Source of the DNA: Vibrio tasmaniensis 1F-187
Lineage (GTDB): Bacteria > Pseudomonadota > Gammaproteobacteria > Enterobacterales > Vibrionaceae
Direction of reading: 5' to 3'
Assembly: GCF_000272405.2 (NCBI RefSeq)
Contig: NZ_AJZM02000392.1
Coordinates: forward strand, 1-63,633
DNA length: 63,633 bases
The notes under the pieces were generated by a model. The model was not told the DNA's origin, made no database searches, and saw only the letters and a program-made list of their open reading frames with translations. This document shows, piece by piece, positions 1 through 9,674 of this stretch. Each line of letters begins with the position of its first letter. Within the stretch, counting starts at the first letter, position 1. The translations under genes were made by a program, and so were the position numbers.

Positions 1-400
1 GGGCACATCGCTTTGAGGCTTTTCACAAGACGATCGAGGCCAAGGTAAGGTCGCGATAGCAATCTTATCAACCAGTTAGCTGTTCTTCGTTTCTTTCGTC
101 GTCACATCTTCTGTTGTTTCGCCTGTACAATTCTCCATATACCGTTCCTGCGCAGAAATTGCCAAATTTGATCGGTTCTATTCTTCGATGAGTAACATCC
201 AAACCAAGGTTGTGGTGCTAGTTCCCATTTTTTCTCTATGTGACGAAAAGTCTTTAGCTCTCTATTTTTTGTGTATGCGTTTTGTAAAGGCTGTAGTGTG
301 GTAAAGAGCTTTTATCTATCGTTGCGTAAGACATTATCTAGCCAGGATAGTTTGAAGAGCTGTGTTCTTACTGTGTCTGATAACTGCACAATCGATAACG
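1..400. other. Intergenic region, no gene seen
   Basis: I see no convincing reading frame, RNA gene or terminator in the first 400 bases. It may hold the far end of a neighbouring transcript. The aroG control region begins at about 401. Confidence 0.5.
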
Positions 401-418
401 TGTAAATAATGTTATACA
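401..418 (+). promoter_or_regulatory. TyrR-type box upstream of aroG
   Basis: TGTAAATAATGTTATACA fits the TyrR consensus TGTAAA-N6-TTTACA with one mismatch. In enterobacteria TyrR represses aroG with phenylalanine or tryptophan. The site lies 172 bp upstream of the aroG start, so either the promoter is well upstream or the leader is long. A perfect 20-bp inverted repeat follows at 421-440. Confidence 0.6.
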
Positions 419-420
419 GG

Positions 421-440
421 GTGTTTTAAATATAAAACAC
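421..440. repeat. Perfect inverted repeat in the aroG leader
   Basis: GTGTTTTAAATATAAAACAC has 8-bp arms around AATA and lies 2 bp after the TyrR-type box. It could be a second protein site or a weak hairpin. No T-run follows directly, although a T-run occurs at about 455-462. Confidence 0.4.
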
Positions 441-589
441 AAAATAAATTGCGTTTTTTTTTAATTAGTGATTGAAACTGTGGTTTTTACTAGTTAAGTT
501 ACAGGGAACAAGAAGATAAATGCTGATGGAAAGTGACGTGAGATAACGTGCATTCAGCCTCAAGGATAGAAAATAGGAAGAAGTAAGCA

Positions 590-1642
590 ATGTTCCAGAC
601 TGATGATGTAAGAATTAACAAAGTAAAAGAGTTATTACCACCTGTTGCTGTTTTAGAAAAGTTTCCAGCGACAGAAATTGCTTCTTCTACAACCTTTGAA
701 AGCCGCAAAGCGATCCACAATATTTTAGAAGATAGCGATGATCGCTTGCTTGTTATTGTTGGCCCATGTTCTATTCATGATACAGAAGCTGCTCTAGAGT
801 ACGGTAAACGTTTGAAAGTGCTACGCGACGAACTAGGCGATAACCTTGAAATCGTAATGCGTGTTTACTTTGAAAAACCACGTACCACTGTTGGCTGGAA
901 AGGCCTAATCAATGACCCGTACATGAACGACACATTTAAACTAAATGACGGTCTTCGTCTAGGACGTAAGTTACTACTTGACCTAACTGATATGGGAATG
1001 CCTACGGCGAGCGAATTCTTAGATATGATCACGCCGCAATACGTTGCCGATCTAATCAGCTGGGGCGCAATTGGCGCACGTACGACAGAATCTCAAGTTC
1101 ACCGTGAACTGGCTTCAGGCCTATCTTGCCCAGTTGGCTTCAAGAATGGTACGGATGGCAACATCAAGATCGCAACAGATGCAATTCGCTCTGCAAGCGC
1201 TTCTCACCACTTCTTGTCGGTAACTAAATACGGCCACTCAGCGATCGTTGAAACCGCAGGTAACCCTGATTGTCATATCATCCTACGTGGTGGTAAAGAG
1301 CCAAACTACAGTGCAGAGCACGTTGGTAAGATTAAAGAAGAGCTAGAAGCTTCAGGTCTTCCACAGAAAGTGATGATTGATTTCAGCCACGCGAACAGCT
1401 CAAAGCAGTTCAAGCGCCAAATGAACGTTTCTGATGACGTAAGTGCACAGATCTCTGGTGGTGATAAAGCCATTTTTGGTGTGATGATTGAATCTCACCT
1501 AGTTGAAGGTCGCCAAGACTTAGTTGACGGTAAAGCGGCGACGTACGGTCAATCTGTTACTGACGCATGTATTGGTTGGGAAGATACTGAAACAGTACTT
1601 CGTCAACTTGCCGGTGCTGTTGAAGCCCGTCGTAACAAGTAA
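590..1642 (+). CDS. aroG: 3-deoxy-7-phosphoheptulonate (DAHP) synthase, AroG type
   Basis: This enzyme makes DAHP from phosphoenolpyruvate and erythrose 4-phosphate, the first step of the shikimate pathway, in the cytoplasm. The 350 residues match the E. coli AroG length and pattern. The N-terminal LLPPVA segment, the GPCSIHD motif with metal-binding Cys60, the PRTTVGWKGL substrate loop, and HIILRGGKEPNYS and DFSHANSSKQ near the C-terminus are all visible. A purine-rich stretch (GGAAGAAG) precedes the ATG. It is a single-gene unit between the TyrR-type box at 401 and a strong terminator at 1682. AroG is normally the phenylalanine-sensitive isozyme, but I cannot settle feedback specificity from sequence by eye. 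Confidence 0.95.
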   Translation: MFQTDDVRINKVKELLPPVAVLEKFPATEIASSTTFESRKAIHNILEDSDDRLLVIVGPCSIHDTEAALEYGKRLKVLRDELGDNLEIVMRVYFEKPRTTVGWKGLINDPYMNDTFKLNDGLRLGRKLLLDLTDMGMPTASEFLDMITPQYVADLISWGAIGARTTESQVHRELASGLSCPVGFKNGTDGNIKIATDAIRSASASHHFLSVTKYGHSAIVETAGNPDCHIILRGGKEPNYSAEHVGKIKEELEASGLPQKVMIDFSHANSSKQFKRQMNVSDDVSAQISGGDKAIFGVMIESHLVEGRQDLVDGKAATYGQSVTDACIGWEDTETVLRQLAGAVEARRNK

Positions 1643-1681
1643 TCTAATTATTCAGCCAGTCGCCAAGCGGCTAAAAATTCA

Positions 1682-1717
1682 AAGCCCTTATTAGCAATCG
1701 CTAATAAGGGCTTTTTT
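1682..1717 (+). terminator. Rho-independent terminator of aroG
   Basis: A 14-bp perfect stem, AAGCCCTTATTAGC paired with GCTAATAAGGGCTT, is followed by a T-run. It lies 40 bp past the aroG stop. Confidence 0.9.
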
Positions 1718-1754
1718 GTGGTTCTTAGTTGTAAACGGAAAGTGCCTTGGACTC

Positions 1755-3179
1755 TTAAATGAGAAAAGACAGTAGCTCGTCGACTTTAAGTGATAGCAAA
1801 GCTCTATCTTGTCTGGTTTCTACATTAAGGCGTATTAATGGCTCGGTATTAGACTTTCTTAAGTTGAAGCGCCATGTGCCCATATTCATGCTGAGCCCGT
1901 CTGTGTGATCGATCTCAACGGCATCAACTTGATAGTGCGACAACACATAAGCCATGACTTGTTCTGGGTCTGAAACTCTGCGATTGATCTCTCCCGAAGA
2001 AGGGAATCTATCCATACTCGAACTGGTCAACTGATGAAGAGATTGTTGAGTCTCACCGATTAGTTCAATCACTAAGAGCCAAGGAATCATTCCTGAATCG
2101 CAATACCCAAAATCACGGAAATAGTGGTGCGCACTCATTTCACCACCGTACACTGCGTTTAATTCTCGCATCTTCTCTTTGATGAGCGCATGCCCAGCTT
2201 TGACTGCAACAGCCTCCCCACCAAGCTTATTGGCGACTTCAATTGTGTTCCATGTCATACGCATATCGTGCAACACTGTTGCGTTAGGCTCTTTTAACAA
2301 AAATGCTTCAGCGAGCAACCCGACAATATAGTAACCCTCAATATAATTGCCTTTTTCATCAAAGAAAAAGCAGCGGTCAAAATCACCATCCCACGCAATT
2401 CCTAGATCGGCCGAATGTTCTAGCACAGCATTTCGAGTCGCTATTTGGTTTTCTATAATCAATGGATTGGGAATACCATTTGGAAAATTTCCGTCAGGAG
2501 TATGGTGAACCTTGATGACGGTGATAGAGGCACTGAGTTCGTTAAGTTTCTTCTCCAAAGCATCAATGACATGTCCTGCGACACCGTTCCCTGCGTTCAC
2601 CACAATTTTCATAGGTGAAAGCTCAGAAGGAGATATATAAGAGAGTAGGTGGTCTACATAAGGGGCGAGAATACTGGTCGATCTACTAGAGTTACTTGGT
2701 TGTGCATGAACGAACGGTAAATTGCAGTTCAGTTCTTGATTGAGTATTTTAATGCGTCGTTTGATTTCATCTAACCCACTGTTTTTACTTATCGGGCTAG
2801 CGTCCAAGCCGACCAATTTCATTCCGTTGTAATTAATTGGGTTATGGCTTGCCGTAATTTGGATTCCGCCAATGGCGCCAAGGTGGCGAGTTGCAAAGTA
2901 GACTTCTTCAGTCCCTGTCATTCCAAGGTCAACGACGGTTGTTCCAGACTCGATTAAGCCTTTGGTCATGGCTTCTTGTAATGAAAGGGACGTTTCTCGG
3001 TTATCACGACCAATCACCACTTGAGCCAAGCCATCGAATGAGGCTTCAGGTGTCGTGGATAGGGCGTATTCTCCAAATGCTTTGCCGAGCAGGTAGGCAA
3101 AGTACCCATTGATTTGGTCACCAATGATGCCGCGAATATCGTTGTTCTTAAAGCAGTTAAGGTCTAATGTTGGTTTCAC
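1755..3179 (-). CDS. manB: Phosphomannomutase (alpha-D-phosphohexomutase family)
   Basis: Converts mannose 6-phosphate to mannose 1-phosphate on the way to GDP-mannose, used for surface polysaccharide. The 474 residues carry the family marks: NDIRGIIG at the N-terminus, the phosphoserine loop TASHNP with Ser111, the Mg-binding loop DGDFDR near residue 255, the sugar loop GGEMSAHHYF, and a C-terminal phosphate site RKSNTEPLIRL. It lies 15 bp downstream of manC on the same strand, so the two are surely one operon. Phosphoglucomutase activity as well is possible in this family; the manC neighbour favours mannose. Confidence 0.92.
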   Translation of the reverse strand: MKPTLDLNCFKNNDIRGIIGDQINGYFAYLLGKAFGEYALSTTPEASFDGLAQVVIGRDNRETSLSLQEAMTKGLIESGTTVVDLGMTGTEEVYFATRHLGAIGGIQITASHNPINYNGMKLVGLDASPISKNSGLDEIKRRIKILNQELNCNLPFVHAQPSNSSRSTSILAPYVDHLLSYISPSELSPMKIVVNAGNGVAGHVIDALEKKLNELSASITVIKVHHTPDGNFPNGIPNPLIIENQIATRNAVLEHSADLGIAWDGDFDRCFFFDEKGNYIEGYYIVGLLAEAFLLKEPNATVLHDMRMTWNTIEVANKLGGEAVAVKAGHALIKEKMRELNAVYGGEMSAHHYFRDFGYCDSGMIPWLLVIELIGETQQSLHQLTSSSMDRFPSSGEINRRVSDPEQVMAYVLSHYQVDAVEIDHTDGLSMNMGTWRFNLRKSNTEPLIRLNVETRQDRALLSLKVDELLSFLI

Positions 3180-3194
3180 TTGATTGTCGCCGCT

Positions 3195-4730
3195 TTATTT
3201 CGATTTGTTGTTCTGAGACGAAGAAGCTTGTTGGTTTCGAACGTCTCGCCCATAGCTGTCTTGATATCGAATGATATCGTTTTCACTTAAATGACTACCG
3301 GTTTGTACTTCGATCATTTCGAGAGGTGAGTCTCCAGGGTTCTCAAGGCTGTGGATATGGCCTAGTGGAATGTAAGTGGATTGATCTTCTTCGACGAGAT
3401 ACGTTTTCTCATCGTTGGTTACTTTCGCAGTACCTGCCACTACAACCCAATGCTCCGCTCTATGGTGATGCATTTGCAACGAAAGCCTATGGCCAGCGTT
3501 GACTGTAATGCGCTTCACTTTGTCTCGTTTGCCTAGATCGATCACGTCGTATTTACCCCAAGGCCTAAAGACCTCGCGATGATGGACATGCTCCGTTCGA
3601 CCAGCCTGATTCAGTTGGCTAACAATCGACTTAACACTTTGAACTTTGTCTTTGTTCGCAACCAATATTGCATCTTTGGTTTCGACAATAATGAGGTTTT
3701 CGACGCCTACCGTCGCGACAAGCTTATTCTCCGCATGGATGTAGTTGTGTTGAGAGTCGACGGTTAACACATCGCCCTCAATGACGTTGTTGTGCTCATC
3801 CTTATCACTGACATCCCAGATAGCAGACCACGAACCAATATCATTCCAACCAACGTCCATCGGGATCACTGCGGCGTGTGAGGTCTTTTCCATCACGGCA
3901 TAATCGATAGAGTCACTTGGGCTATTTTTGAATGCTTCTGCGTCGATACGGACAAAGTCGAGGTCGGTATTTTGCTTTGAAAGAGCTAACTGACAAGCCG
4001 CTAATATTTCTGGGTGGTGTTGAGAGAGTTCTTCAAGGTAGCGGGATGCCTTAAACATGAACATGCCGCTGTTCCACAAGTATTGCTCTGAACGTATGTA
4101 TTCTTCTGCAGTTGCTTTATCAGGCTTTTCAACGAAGCAATCAATGGCATAGGCGTGATGGGTTGACTGCTCTGTAATGCGTGAGTCAGCTTGAACAAGA
4201 GGGGAAATCGGTTCTCCCTGCTTGATATAGCCATAACCCGTTTCTGGCGCGTTGGGTGTTATGCCGAATGTCACCAGTTTGCCTTGCTTCGCGTAATCAA
4301 CACCACGACTGATCACTTGTTGGAATTCAGAGGTGTTAGCGATGTGATGATCAGCAGCCAGTATTAATAAGATCGGGTCTGATGCATCCTGCTCATTATT
4401 GGTTGATTTGCCTAAGGCTTGTAATGCCGCTAATGCGATGGCTGGAGCCGTGTTTCGACCGACAGGCTCTAGCAGAATACCACTATGTTGGATGTTAGCC
4501 GATCGAGCTTGTTCAGCGGCAATAAAGCGGTGTTCTTCATTACAGATAATGAATGGAGCTGCGCACTTGCTATCCGTTAGATAGTCCTCAAGACCTTGCA
4601 GGCGTTGAAGTGTTTGCTGAAGCATCGACTGTTCGCCAGCAATATTGAGAAATTGCTTAGGGTAAAGTTCGCGAGACAGAGGCCAGAGGCGACTTCCGGA
4701 GCCGCCAGCTAGGATCACAGGTAAAATCAT
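3195..4730 (-). CDS. manC: Mannose-1-phosphate guanylyltransferase / mannose-6-phosphate isomerase (bifunctional)
   Basis: Makes GDP-mannose from mannose 1-phosphate and GTP. An N-terminal nucleotidyltransferase domain starts with ILAGGSGSRLWPLSR, followed by the EPVGRNTAPA and FVEKPD motifs. A C-terminal cupin (PMI type II) domain carries FRPWGKYD and a metal-binding MHHHRAEHW. I chose the ATG at 4730 (511 residues) because it puts the GGSGSR loop as close to the N-terminus as in known ManC proteins. The frame stays open to a GTG at 4775, adding 15 residues. It is the first gene of a manC-manB pair. No glycosyltransferase or capsule genes flank it here, so the GDP-mannose probably supplies loci elsewhere. 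Confidence 0.93.
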   Translation of the reverse strand: MILPVILAGGSGSRLWPLSRELYPKQFLNIAGEQSMLQQTLQRLQGLEDYLTDSKCAAPFIICNEEHRFIAAEQARSANIQHSGILLEPVGRNTAPAIALAALQALGKSTNNEQDASDPILLILAADHHIANTSEFQQVISRGVDYAKQGKLVTFGITPNAPETGYGYIKQGEPISPLVQADSRITEQSTHHAYAIDCFVEKPDKATAEEYIRSEQYLWNSGMFMFKASRYLEELSQHHPEILAACQLALSKQNTDLDFVRIDAEAFKNSPSDSIDYAVMEKTSHAAVIPMDVGWNDIGSWSAIWDVSDKDEHNNVIEGDVLTVDSQHNYIHAENKLVATVGVENLIIVETKDAILVANKDKVQSVKSIVSQLNQAGRTEHVHHREVFRPWGKYDVIDLGKRDKVKRITVNAGHRLSLQMHHHRAEHWVVVAGTAKVTNDEKTYLVEEDQSTYIPLGHIHSLENPGDSPLEMIEVQTGSHLSENDIIRYQDSYGRDVRNQQASSSQNNKSK

Positions 4731-4871
4731 AGAGTGGTAATTAGGTGTATTTGAATACTGGCGCCATGTTACCACGCTTCACTCTGTTTATTTATCAATA
4801 ACCGACTTACTTATCGATAACCCATCGACTTAACGGCAAGCTATAAACGATAAGCAATATAGATGTGCATG

Positions 4872-5984
4872 TTAATGACCTTCTGGGTTGGAAATGACTA
4901 TACCTTGCGCTTCGCCAAAATCTTGAGGATCGATCTTGAGTGTTTGTGTTGGAAAAGCGATATCGGCGTTGTGCTTATGAATAATCGCTAACACTTGTAA
5001 TAGAACATCTTGTTTAACTTCGTGGTATCTCACCCAGTTAACCGTTTTGGTGAAGGTGTAGATAAAGAAATTAAGGGTTGATGGACCAAACTTATCAAAG
5101 TTAACGATCAGCGTCTGTTTTGCATCAATATCTGGGTGTGTTTCGAGCATGGATCTAACTTCATCAACAATTAGAGCTAGTTTGTCTGCATCTTGATAAC
5201 GAAGCCCGAAGGTTTCATTGATTCGTCGATTCAACATTCTTGATGGGTTCTCCACCACAATGTTACTGAACACAGAATTTGGCACGTATAAAGGTCGCTT
5301 ATCAAAAGTGCGAATGATGGTCATACGCCAGCCAATGCGTTCGACAGTACCTTCGATTTGACGATCCGGAGATCGTATCCAATCACCGACTTTAAAGGGA
5401 CGGTCGAAGTAAATCATCATGCCGCCAAAGAAATTCGACAGTAGATCCTTTGCTGCCAAACCGACGATCAATCCACCCACACCACCGAAGGTCAGTAAGC
5501 CGGAAAGACTAAGCCCAAACGCCTGCATGATGGTCAGGCCGCCCATCACCATAAAGAACAAGCGAGCGACTTTCGCGATAGCTTGTACTGTGGTTTCGTC
5601 TCTGGTTTTTTGTTCTAAGACGTACGCTTCAGTGTTGGTGATCATTCGCAAGGTAAACCAAACGAAGGTACAGATAATTAATATGTGCTTAAGTGTTTTT
5701 AACCAATTAATTTCATTGCCAAACTGATCTTGAAGAATTAACCCCACAGAGACAGTTGCAGGCCAACACCAGAGTAACGTACTGACAGGTGTTTTTAGTG
5801 CCTCTAGCAGTAGGTCATCCCAGTGGAATGGGGTTTTCTGAACCAGAATTTCTAAGCGATTATGGATAATTCGCCAAGCGACCCAAGCGAGAAAGCTCGC
5901 AATAGTGATGAATAGGACGCTGTTTGCCCAATCACTATGGCTCTGGTTAATGTAGGTTTGTACTTGGGTTATGAATTCATTCAT
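4872..5984 (-). CDS. Mechanosensitive ion channel, MscS family (YbdG/YnaI-like)
   Basis: An inner-membrane channel that opens under membrane tension to release solutes during hypo-osmotic shock. The 370 residues include several N-terminal membrane helices and the MscS pore region, with glycine-rich LTFGGVGGLIVGLAAKDLLSN followed by FFGGMMIYFDRPFKVGDW, then the cytoplasmic beta domain (GTVERIGWR, PNSVF) and a C-terminal alpha-beta domain. It is longer than E. coli MscS, with extra helices before the pore, as in the YnaI/YbdG group. It stands alone between manC and ktrA, and with ktrAB forms a stretch devoted to osmotic and ion balance. Confidence 0.88.
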   Translation of the reverse strand: MNEFITQVQTYINQSHSDWANSVLFITIASFLAWVAWRIIHNRLEILVQKTPFHWDDLLLEALKTPVSTLLWCWPATVSVGLILQDQFGNEINWLKTLKHILIICTFVWFTLRMITNTEAYVLEQKTRDETTVQAIAKVARLFFMVMGGLTIMQAFGLSLSGLLTFGGVGGLIVGLAAKDLLSNFFGGMMIYFDRPFKVGDWIRSPDRQIEGTVERIGWRMTIIRTFDKRPLYVPNSVFSNIVVENPSRMLNRRINETFGLRYQDADKLALIVDEVRSMLETHPDIDAKQTLIVNFDKFGPSTLNFFIYTFTKTVNWVRYHEVKQDVLLQVLAIIHKHNADIAFPTQTLKIDPQDFGEAQGIVISNPEGH

Positions 5985-6167
5985 TGTGTGTACTGCCGCA
6001 GAAATAGTGGGCTAGAAATTAGCAGAAATCACTTTTGTTCTCTACCTTTATAAATCAAGCGATTAGCTGACAATTGTATCTCTATATGGATATATAGTCG
6101 TTTTTTGTATGAAGACAATTTTATTATTTGTTTTCGATGCTACGTAGCTTTGTAAGTGGAGTAATAA

Positions 6168-6824
6168 ATGAGTGACAAACAATATGCAGTTATTGGCTTG
6201 GGACGTTTTGGTCTCTCTGTTTGTAAAGAGCTACAAAGTTCAGGCTCACAGGTACTCGCCGTTGATATTGATGAAGAGCGAGTGAAAGATGCGGCGGCTT
6301 TTGTTTCTCAAGCGATTGTTGCGAACTGTACAAGCGAAGAGACAGTTAAAGAGTTAAGGCTCGATGAATACGACATGGTGATGGTGTCGATTGGATCTGA
6401 CGTTAATTCCAGTATTCTCACAACGTTGGTCGTTAAAGAATCAGGCGCAAAAGCAGTCTGGGTGAAGGCGAATGATAAGTTCCACGGCAAGATTCTCTCT
6501 AAGATTGGTGCTGACCACATCATTATGCCCGAGCGAGACATGGGTATTCGTGTCGCGCGTAAAATGTTGGATAGACGCGTTCTTGAGTTTATCGACCTTG
6601 GCAGTGGCTTAGCGATGACGGAAATCGTTATTGGTTCTAATTTGTTGGGTAAGAAACTTGGTGACCTTAAGCTGTGTAAAGAAAATGGTGTTGAGGTACT
6701 TGGCTTTAAGCGAGGCCCGAACTTAACGAAAGCACCAGAACTGGATGTGAGTTTAGAAATTGGGGATGTGGTGATCATCGCTGGGCCGAAAGAGACTTTA
6801 TCTAGAAAGCTACGCAATTGGTAA
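6168..6824 (+). CDS. ktrA: Potassium uptake regulatory subunit KtrA
   Basis: Cytoplasmic gating-ring protein of the KtrAB sodium-dependent potassium transporter. The 218 residues begin with a Rossmann RCK domain: the nucleotide motif GLGRFG and the acidic end of strand two, AVDID. A C-terminal RCK-C (TrkA-C) domain runs from about residue 140. A GGAG ribosome site sits 8 bp before the ATG. ktrB follows 20 bp later, so they form an operon. KtrAB was first defined in Vibrio alginolyticus; the family binds ATP or ADP in the ring to gate KtrB. Confidence 0.93.
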   Translation: MSDKQYAVIGLGRFGLSVCKELQSSGSQVLAVDIDEERVKDAAAFVSQAIVANCTSEETVKELRLDEYDMVMVSIGSDVNSSILTTLVVKESGAKAVWVKANDKFHGKILSKIGADHIIMPERDMGIRVARKMLDRRVLEFIDLGSGLAMTEIVIGSNLLGKKLGDLKLCKENGVEVLGFKRGPNLTKAPELDVSLEIGDVVIIAGPKETLSRKLRNW

Positions 6825-6844
6825 TTGGTAAGTAAGGTAACAGT

Positions 6845-8212
6845 ATGAATTCGGTAAAACGAAAAGGTACTTTCTACACCCTTAAAAGTGATAAGAAGCC
6901 ACGCAAAGGCTCTGAACCTAAGATTATCCTTACGAGCTTCTTAGGTGTTCTTATCCCCTCAGCAATCTTGCTGACGCTGCCTGTGTTCTCGGTGACAGGG
7001 CTAAGCTTTACGGATGCACTGTTTACTGCCACGTCAGCGATCAGTGTGACAGGTTTAGGTGTTGTCGATACTGGTCAGCACTTCACCTTGGCAGGAAAAA
7101 TCTTACTGATGTTCTTGATGCAAGTTGGTGGGTTAGGGCAGATGACCCTGTCTGCGGTACTGCTCTATATGTTTGGTGTCCGATTAAGCCTTAAACAACA
7201 AGCATTGGCAAAAGAAGCACTTGGACAAGATCGTAAGATTAACCTTCGTAAGTTAGTGAAGAAGATCATCATCTTTGCATTGGTGGCGGAGTTTGTTGGG
7301 TTTGTGTTGCTCTGTTTCCGTTGGGTTCCAGAAATGGGATGGGCAACGGGAAGCTTTTATGCACTCTTTCACGCTATATCTGCATTCAATAACGCAGGTT
7401 TCGCGCTGTTCTCAGACAGTATGATGAGTTTTGTTGATGATCCTTTGGTGATCTTTACCTTAGCGGGCTTGTTCATCTTTGGTGGACTTGGTTTTACAGT
7501 CGTCGGCGACTTATCGAGTAACTGGCGTAAAGGTTTCCAACATCTGCACTTACATAGCAAGATTATGCTAACGGCGACACCGACGTTATTGTTGGTGGGC
7601 ACGGTGATGTTTTGGTTGTTGGAGAGAAATAACTCAGCGACGATGGAGGGCTTGTCGACACAAGGGCAATGGCTAGCGGCATTTTTCCAGTCTGCGAGTG
7701 CTCGTACCGCTGGTTTCAATAGTGTCGATTTGTCTCAATATACGCAACCGGCATTATTGGTGATGATAGTACTGATGTTGATTGGTGCTGGTTCGACTTC
7801 CACTGGTGGTGGTATTAAGGTCTCGACTTTCGCGGTTGCGTTTGTTGCAACTTGGACATTCTTGCGTCAGAAAAAGCATGTCGTGATGTTTAAGCGCACC
7901 GTGACTTGGCAAGCGGTAACAAAGTCATTGGCCATTATTGTGGTCAGTGGAGCGCTATTAACCACCGCGATGTTTTTGTTAATGCTGACTGAAAAGGCTG
8001 CGTTTGATCGAGTTATGTTTGAGGTGATTTCTGCTTTTGCAACCGTCGGTTTAACAGCTGGACTCACTGCAAATCTCACTGAGCCGGGCAAATACATTAT
8101 GATTGTGGTGATGGTAATCGGACGTATTGGTCCTTTGACTTTGGCGTACATGTTAGCTCGTCCAGAACCTTCTTTGTTGAAGTACCCAGAAGATACGGTG
8201 TTGACGGGCTAA
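6845..8212 (+). CDS. ktrB: Potassium transporter KtrB
   Basis: Membrane subunit of KtrAB. The 455 residues have four membrane-pore-membrane repeats, each with its selectivity-filter glycine: SVTGLG near residue 72, NNAGF near 182, TAGFN near 287 and TVGLT near 400. The flexible intramembrane loop that gates the pore is seen as GAGSTSTGGG. The N-terminus is basic and cytoplasmic. The stop codon falls inside a 17-bp tandem duplication (8206-8239), so the 3' end looks recently rearranged without altering the protein. Confidence 0.93.
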   Translation: MNSVKRKGTFYTLKSDKKPRKGSEPKIILTSFLGVLIPSAILLTLPVFSVTGLSFTDALFTATSAISVTGLGVVDTGQHFTLAGKILLMFLMQVGGLGQMTLSAVLLYMFGVRLSLKQQALAKEALGQDRKINLRKLVKKIIIFALVAEFVGFVLLCFRWVPEMGWATGSFYALFHAISAFNNAGFALFSDSMMSFVDDPLVIFTLAGLFIFGGLGFTVVGDLSSNWRKGFQHLHLHSKIMLTATPTLLLVGTVMFWLLERNNSATMEGLSTQGQWLAAFFQSASARTAGFNSVDLSQYTQPALLVMIVLMLIGAGSTSTGGGIKVSTFAVAFVATWTFLRQKKHVVMFKRTVTWQAVTKSLAIIVVSGALLTTAMFLLMLTEKAAFDRVMFEVISAFATVGLTAGLTANLTEPGKYIMIVVMVIGRIGPLTLAYMLARPEPSLLKYPEDTVLTG

Positions 8213-8239
8213 TAATGTTAACGGGTTAATAATGCTAAC
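8206..8239. repeat. 17-bp tandem repeat over the ktrB stop codon
   Basis: Two units, GGGCTAATAATGTTAAC and GGGTTAATAATGCTAAC, differ at two positions. A faint third unit starts at 8240. The ktrB stop codon lies in unit one and is repeated in unit two. Confidence 0.75.
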
Positions 8240-8279
8240 AGGTTAGGATTTATAGTTCTTGTTAGTGTGTTAGAAAAAC

Positions 8280-8303
8280 AAAGCCAGCGATATGCTGGCT
8301 TTG
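8280..8303. terminator. Bidirectional terminator between ktrB and msrAB
   Basis: The 9-bp stem AAAGCCAGC / GCTGGCTTT encloses a 5-nt loop between two convergent genes. The T-tracts are short on either strand. Confidence 0.65.
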
Positions 8304-8335
8304 TTGGCATAGGTGTAGCACTAGTTTCTTTGCAC

Positions 8336-9478
8336 TTAGCCTTCGAACATTTCCATATATTCTTCGTAGCCTTCCTCAGCCAATTTATCTGCTGGGATAA
8401 AGCGCATAGCGGCTGAATTCATGCAGTAGCGTAAACCTGTTGGCTTTGGACCATCTTTAAATACATGCCCTAGGTGAGAGTCACCAAATTTACTACGAAC
8501 CTCTGTTCTTGGGTAAAGCAGCTTGTAGTCAGTGGTCGTTACGACATAAGCCTCGCTGATTGGCTGTGTAAAGCTCGGCCAACCTGTACCTGACTTGTAT
8601 TTGTCTTTTGAAGAGAACAAAGGCTCACCCGTTACGATATCAACGTAAATACCTTCTTGCTTGTTATCCCAGTATTTGTTGTCAAATGGGCGCTCTGTTG
8701 CGTCGTCTTGTGTGACATCGTATTGCAGTGAAGTTAGAGATGCTTTGATCTCTGCATCAGACGGCTTGGTGTATGTTTTAGCATTATCTGTCGCATTTTT
8801 GCCATCGATGATTTGGCGGATCGTTTTCGGATTTTCTTTTCTATCATCACCGAAGATTTTATCTAGGTACTGGTCACGGCCAGAAGCGTAGCGGTAGTAG
8901 TTATAACGAACCTTGCTCTTCTTGTAATAATCTTGATGGTATTCTTCTGCCGGCCAGAATTTTTCAAACTTAATCAGCTCTGTTTTTAGTGGCTCACCAA
9001 AGATCTGAGCTTTGTCTATTTCCATCATGAAATTCTGAGCAACGTCTTTTTGCTCTTGGTTATGATAGAAAATAGCAGGTCGATATTGAGGACCTCTATC
9101 TACGAATGAGCCTTTATCATCGGTAGGATCGATGTGTCTGAAGAATTGGTCAAGTACCTGCTCATAGCTAACCACATCGGGATTGTAAGTCACGTTGATC
9201 ACTTCGATGTGTCCAGACTTACCCGAGGAAACTTGTTTGTAGGTTGGATTTTCTAATTCACCACCGGAATAACCAGAGATAACGTCGGTGACGCCGGTCA
9301 GTTTTTCTAGGTCGGATTCTGTACACCAAAAACAACCACCAGCCAGTGTCGCGATTTCACTTTTACCTGAATCCATCGCTTTATCCATTGTATTGGCAGT
9401 GCCAGTCTGGCTTACAAATAGCGAAGTCAGTGGTAGTGCAACCACGAGTGATACCAATATTTTAGATAATTTATTCAT
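8336..9478 (-). CDS. msrAB: Exported MsrA-MsrB fusion, peptide methionine sulfoxide reductase
   Basis: Repairs oxidised methionine in proteins; the MsrA half acts on the S form and the MsrB half on the R form. The 380 residues start with a signal peptide ([17 protein letters not shown]), so the enzyme should work in the periplasm. MsrA comes first, with catalytic GCFWC (Cys49 and Cys52). MsrB follows, with [14 protein letters not shown] and catalytic RYCMNSA. The CxxC zinc pairs found in some MsrB proteins are absent. Unlike Neisseria PilB there is no N-terminal thioredoxin domain, so a separate periplasmic electron donor is needed. Confidence 0.93.
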   Translation of the reverse strand: MNKLSKILVSLVVALPLTSLFVSQTGTANTMDKAMDSGKSEIATLAGGCFWCTESDLEKLTGVTDVISGYSGGELENPTYKQVSSGKSGHIEVINVTYNPDVVSYEQVLDQFFRHIDPTDDKGSFVDRGPQYRPAIFYHNQEQKDVAQNFMMEIDKAQIFGEPLKTELIKFEKFWPAEEYHQDYYKKSKVRYNYYRYASGRDQYLDKIFGDDRKENPKTIRQIIDGKNATDNAKTYTKPSDAEIKASLTSLQYDVTQDDATERPFDNKYWDNKQEGIYVDIVTGEPLFSSKDKYKSGTGWPSFTQPISEAYVVTTTDYKLLYPRTEVRSKFGDSHLGHVFKDGPKPTGLRYCMNSAAMRFIPADKLAEEGYEEYMEMFEG

Positions 9479-9674
9479 AGATACCTCATCTTGACGTTTT
9501 TCTCATTCGATTTTGAATGTACGAATAGAGACAGGGTTTAGATGGAAAAAATTACACTATTCATGAAAAAATATCTCAAACAGAAAATCTTGCTCATAAA
9601 TGCTGCCAGTAGTAGGGTGTCCATTATTGATATAATAGATAATGATGGCGGTTTCCGTACATCTAAGGAACAAC

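Noticed and set aside
4731..4775. Upstream GTG start for manC
   Set aside because: It adds 15 residues before the usual N-terminus of the nucleotidyltransferase domain; kept only as an alternative.
6308..6817. Long open frame of 169 codons on the minus strand opposite ktrA
   Set aside because: It mirrors the codon pattern of ktrA, has no ribosome site and resembles no family.
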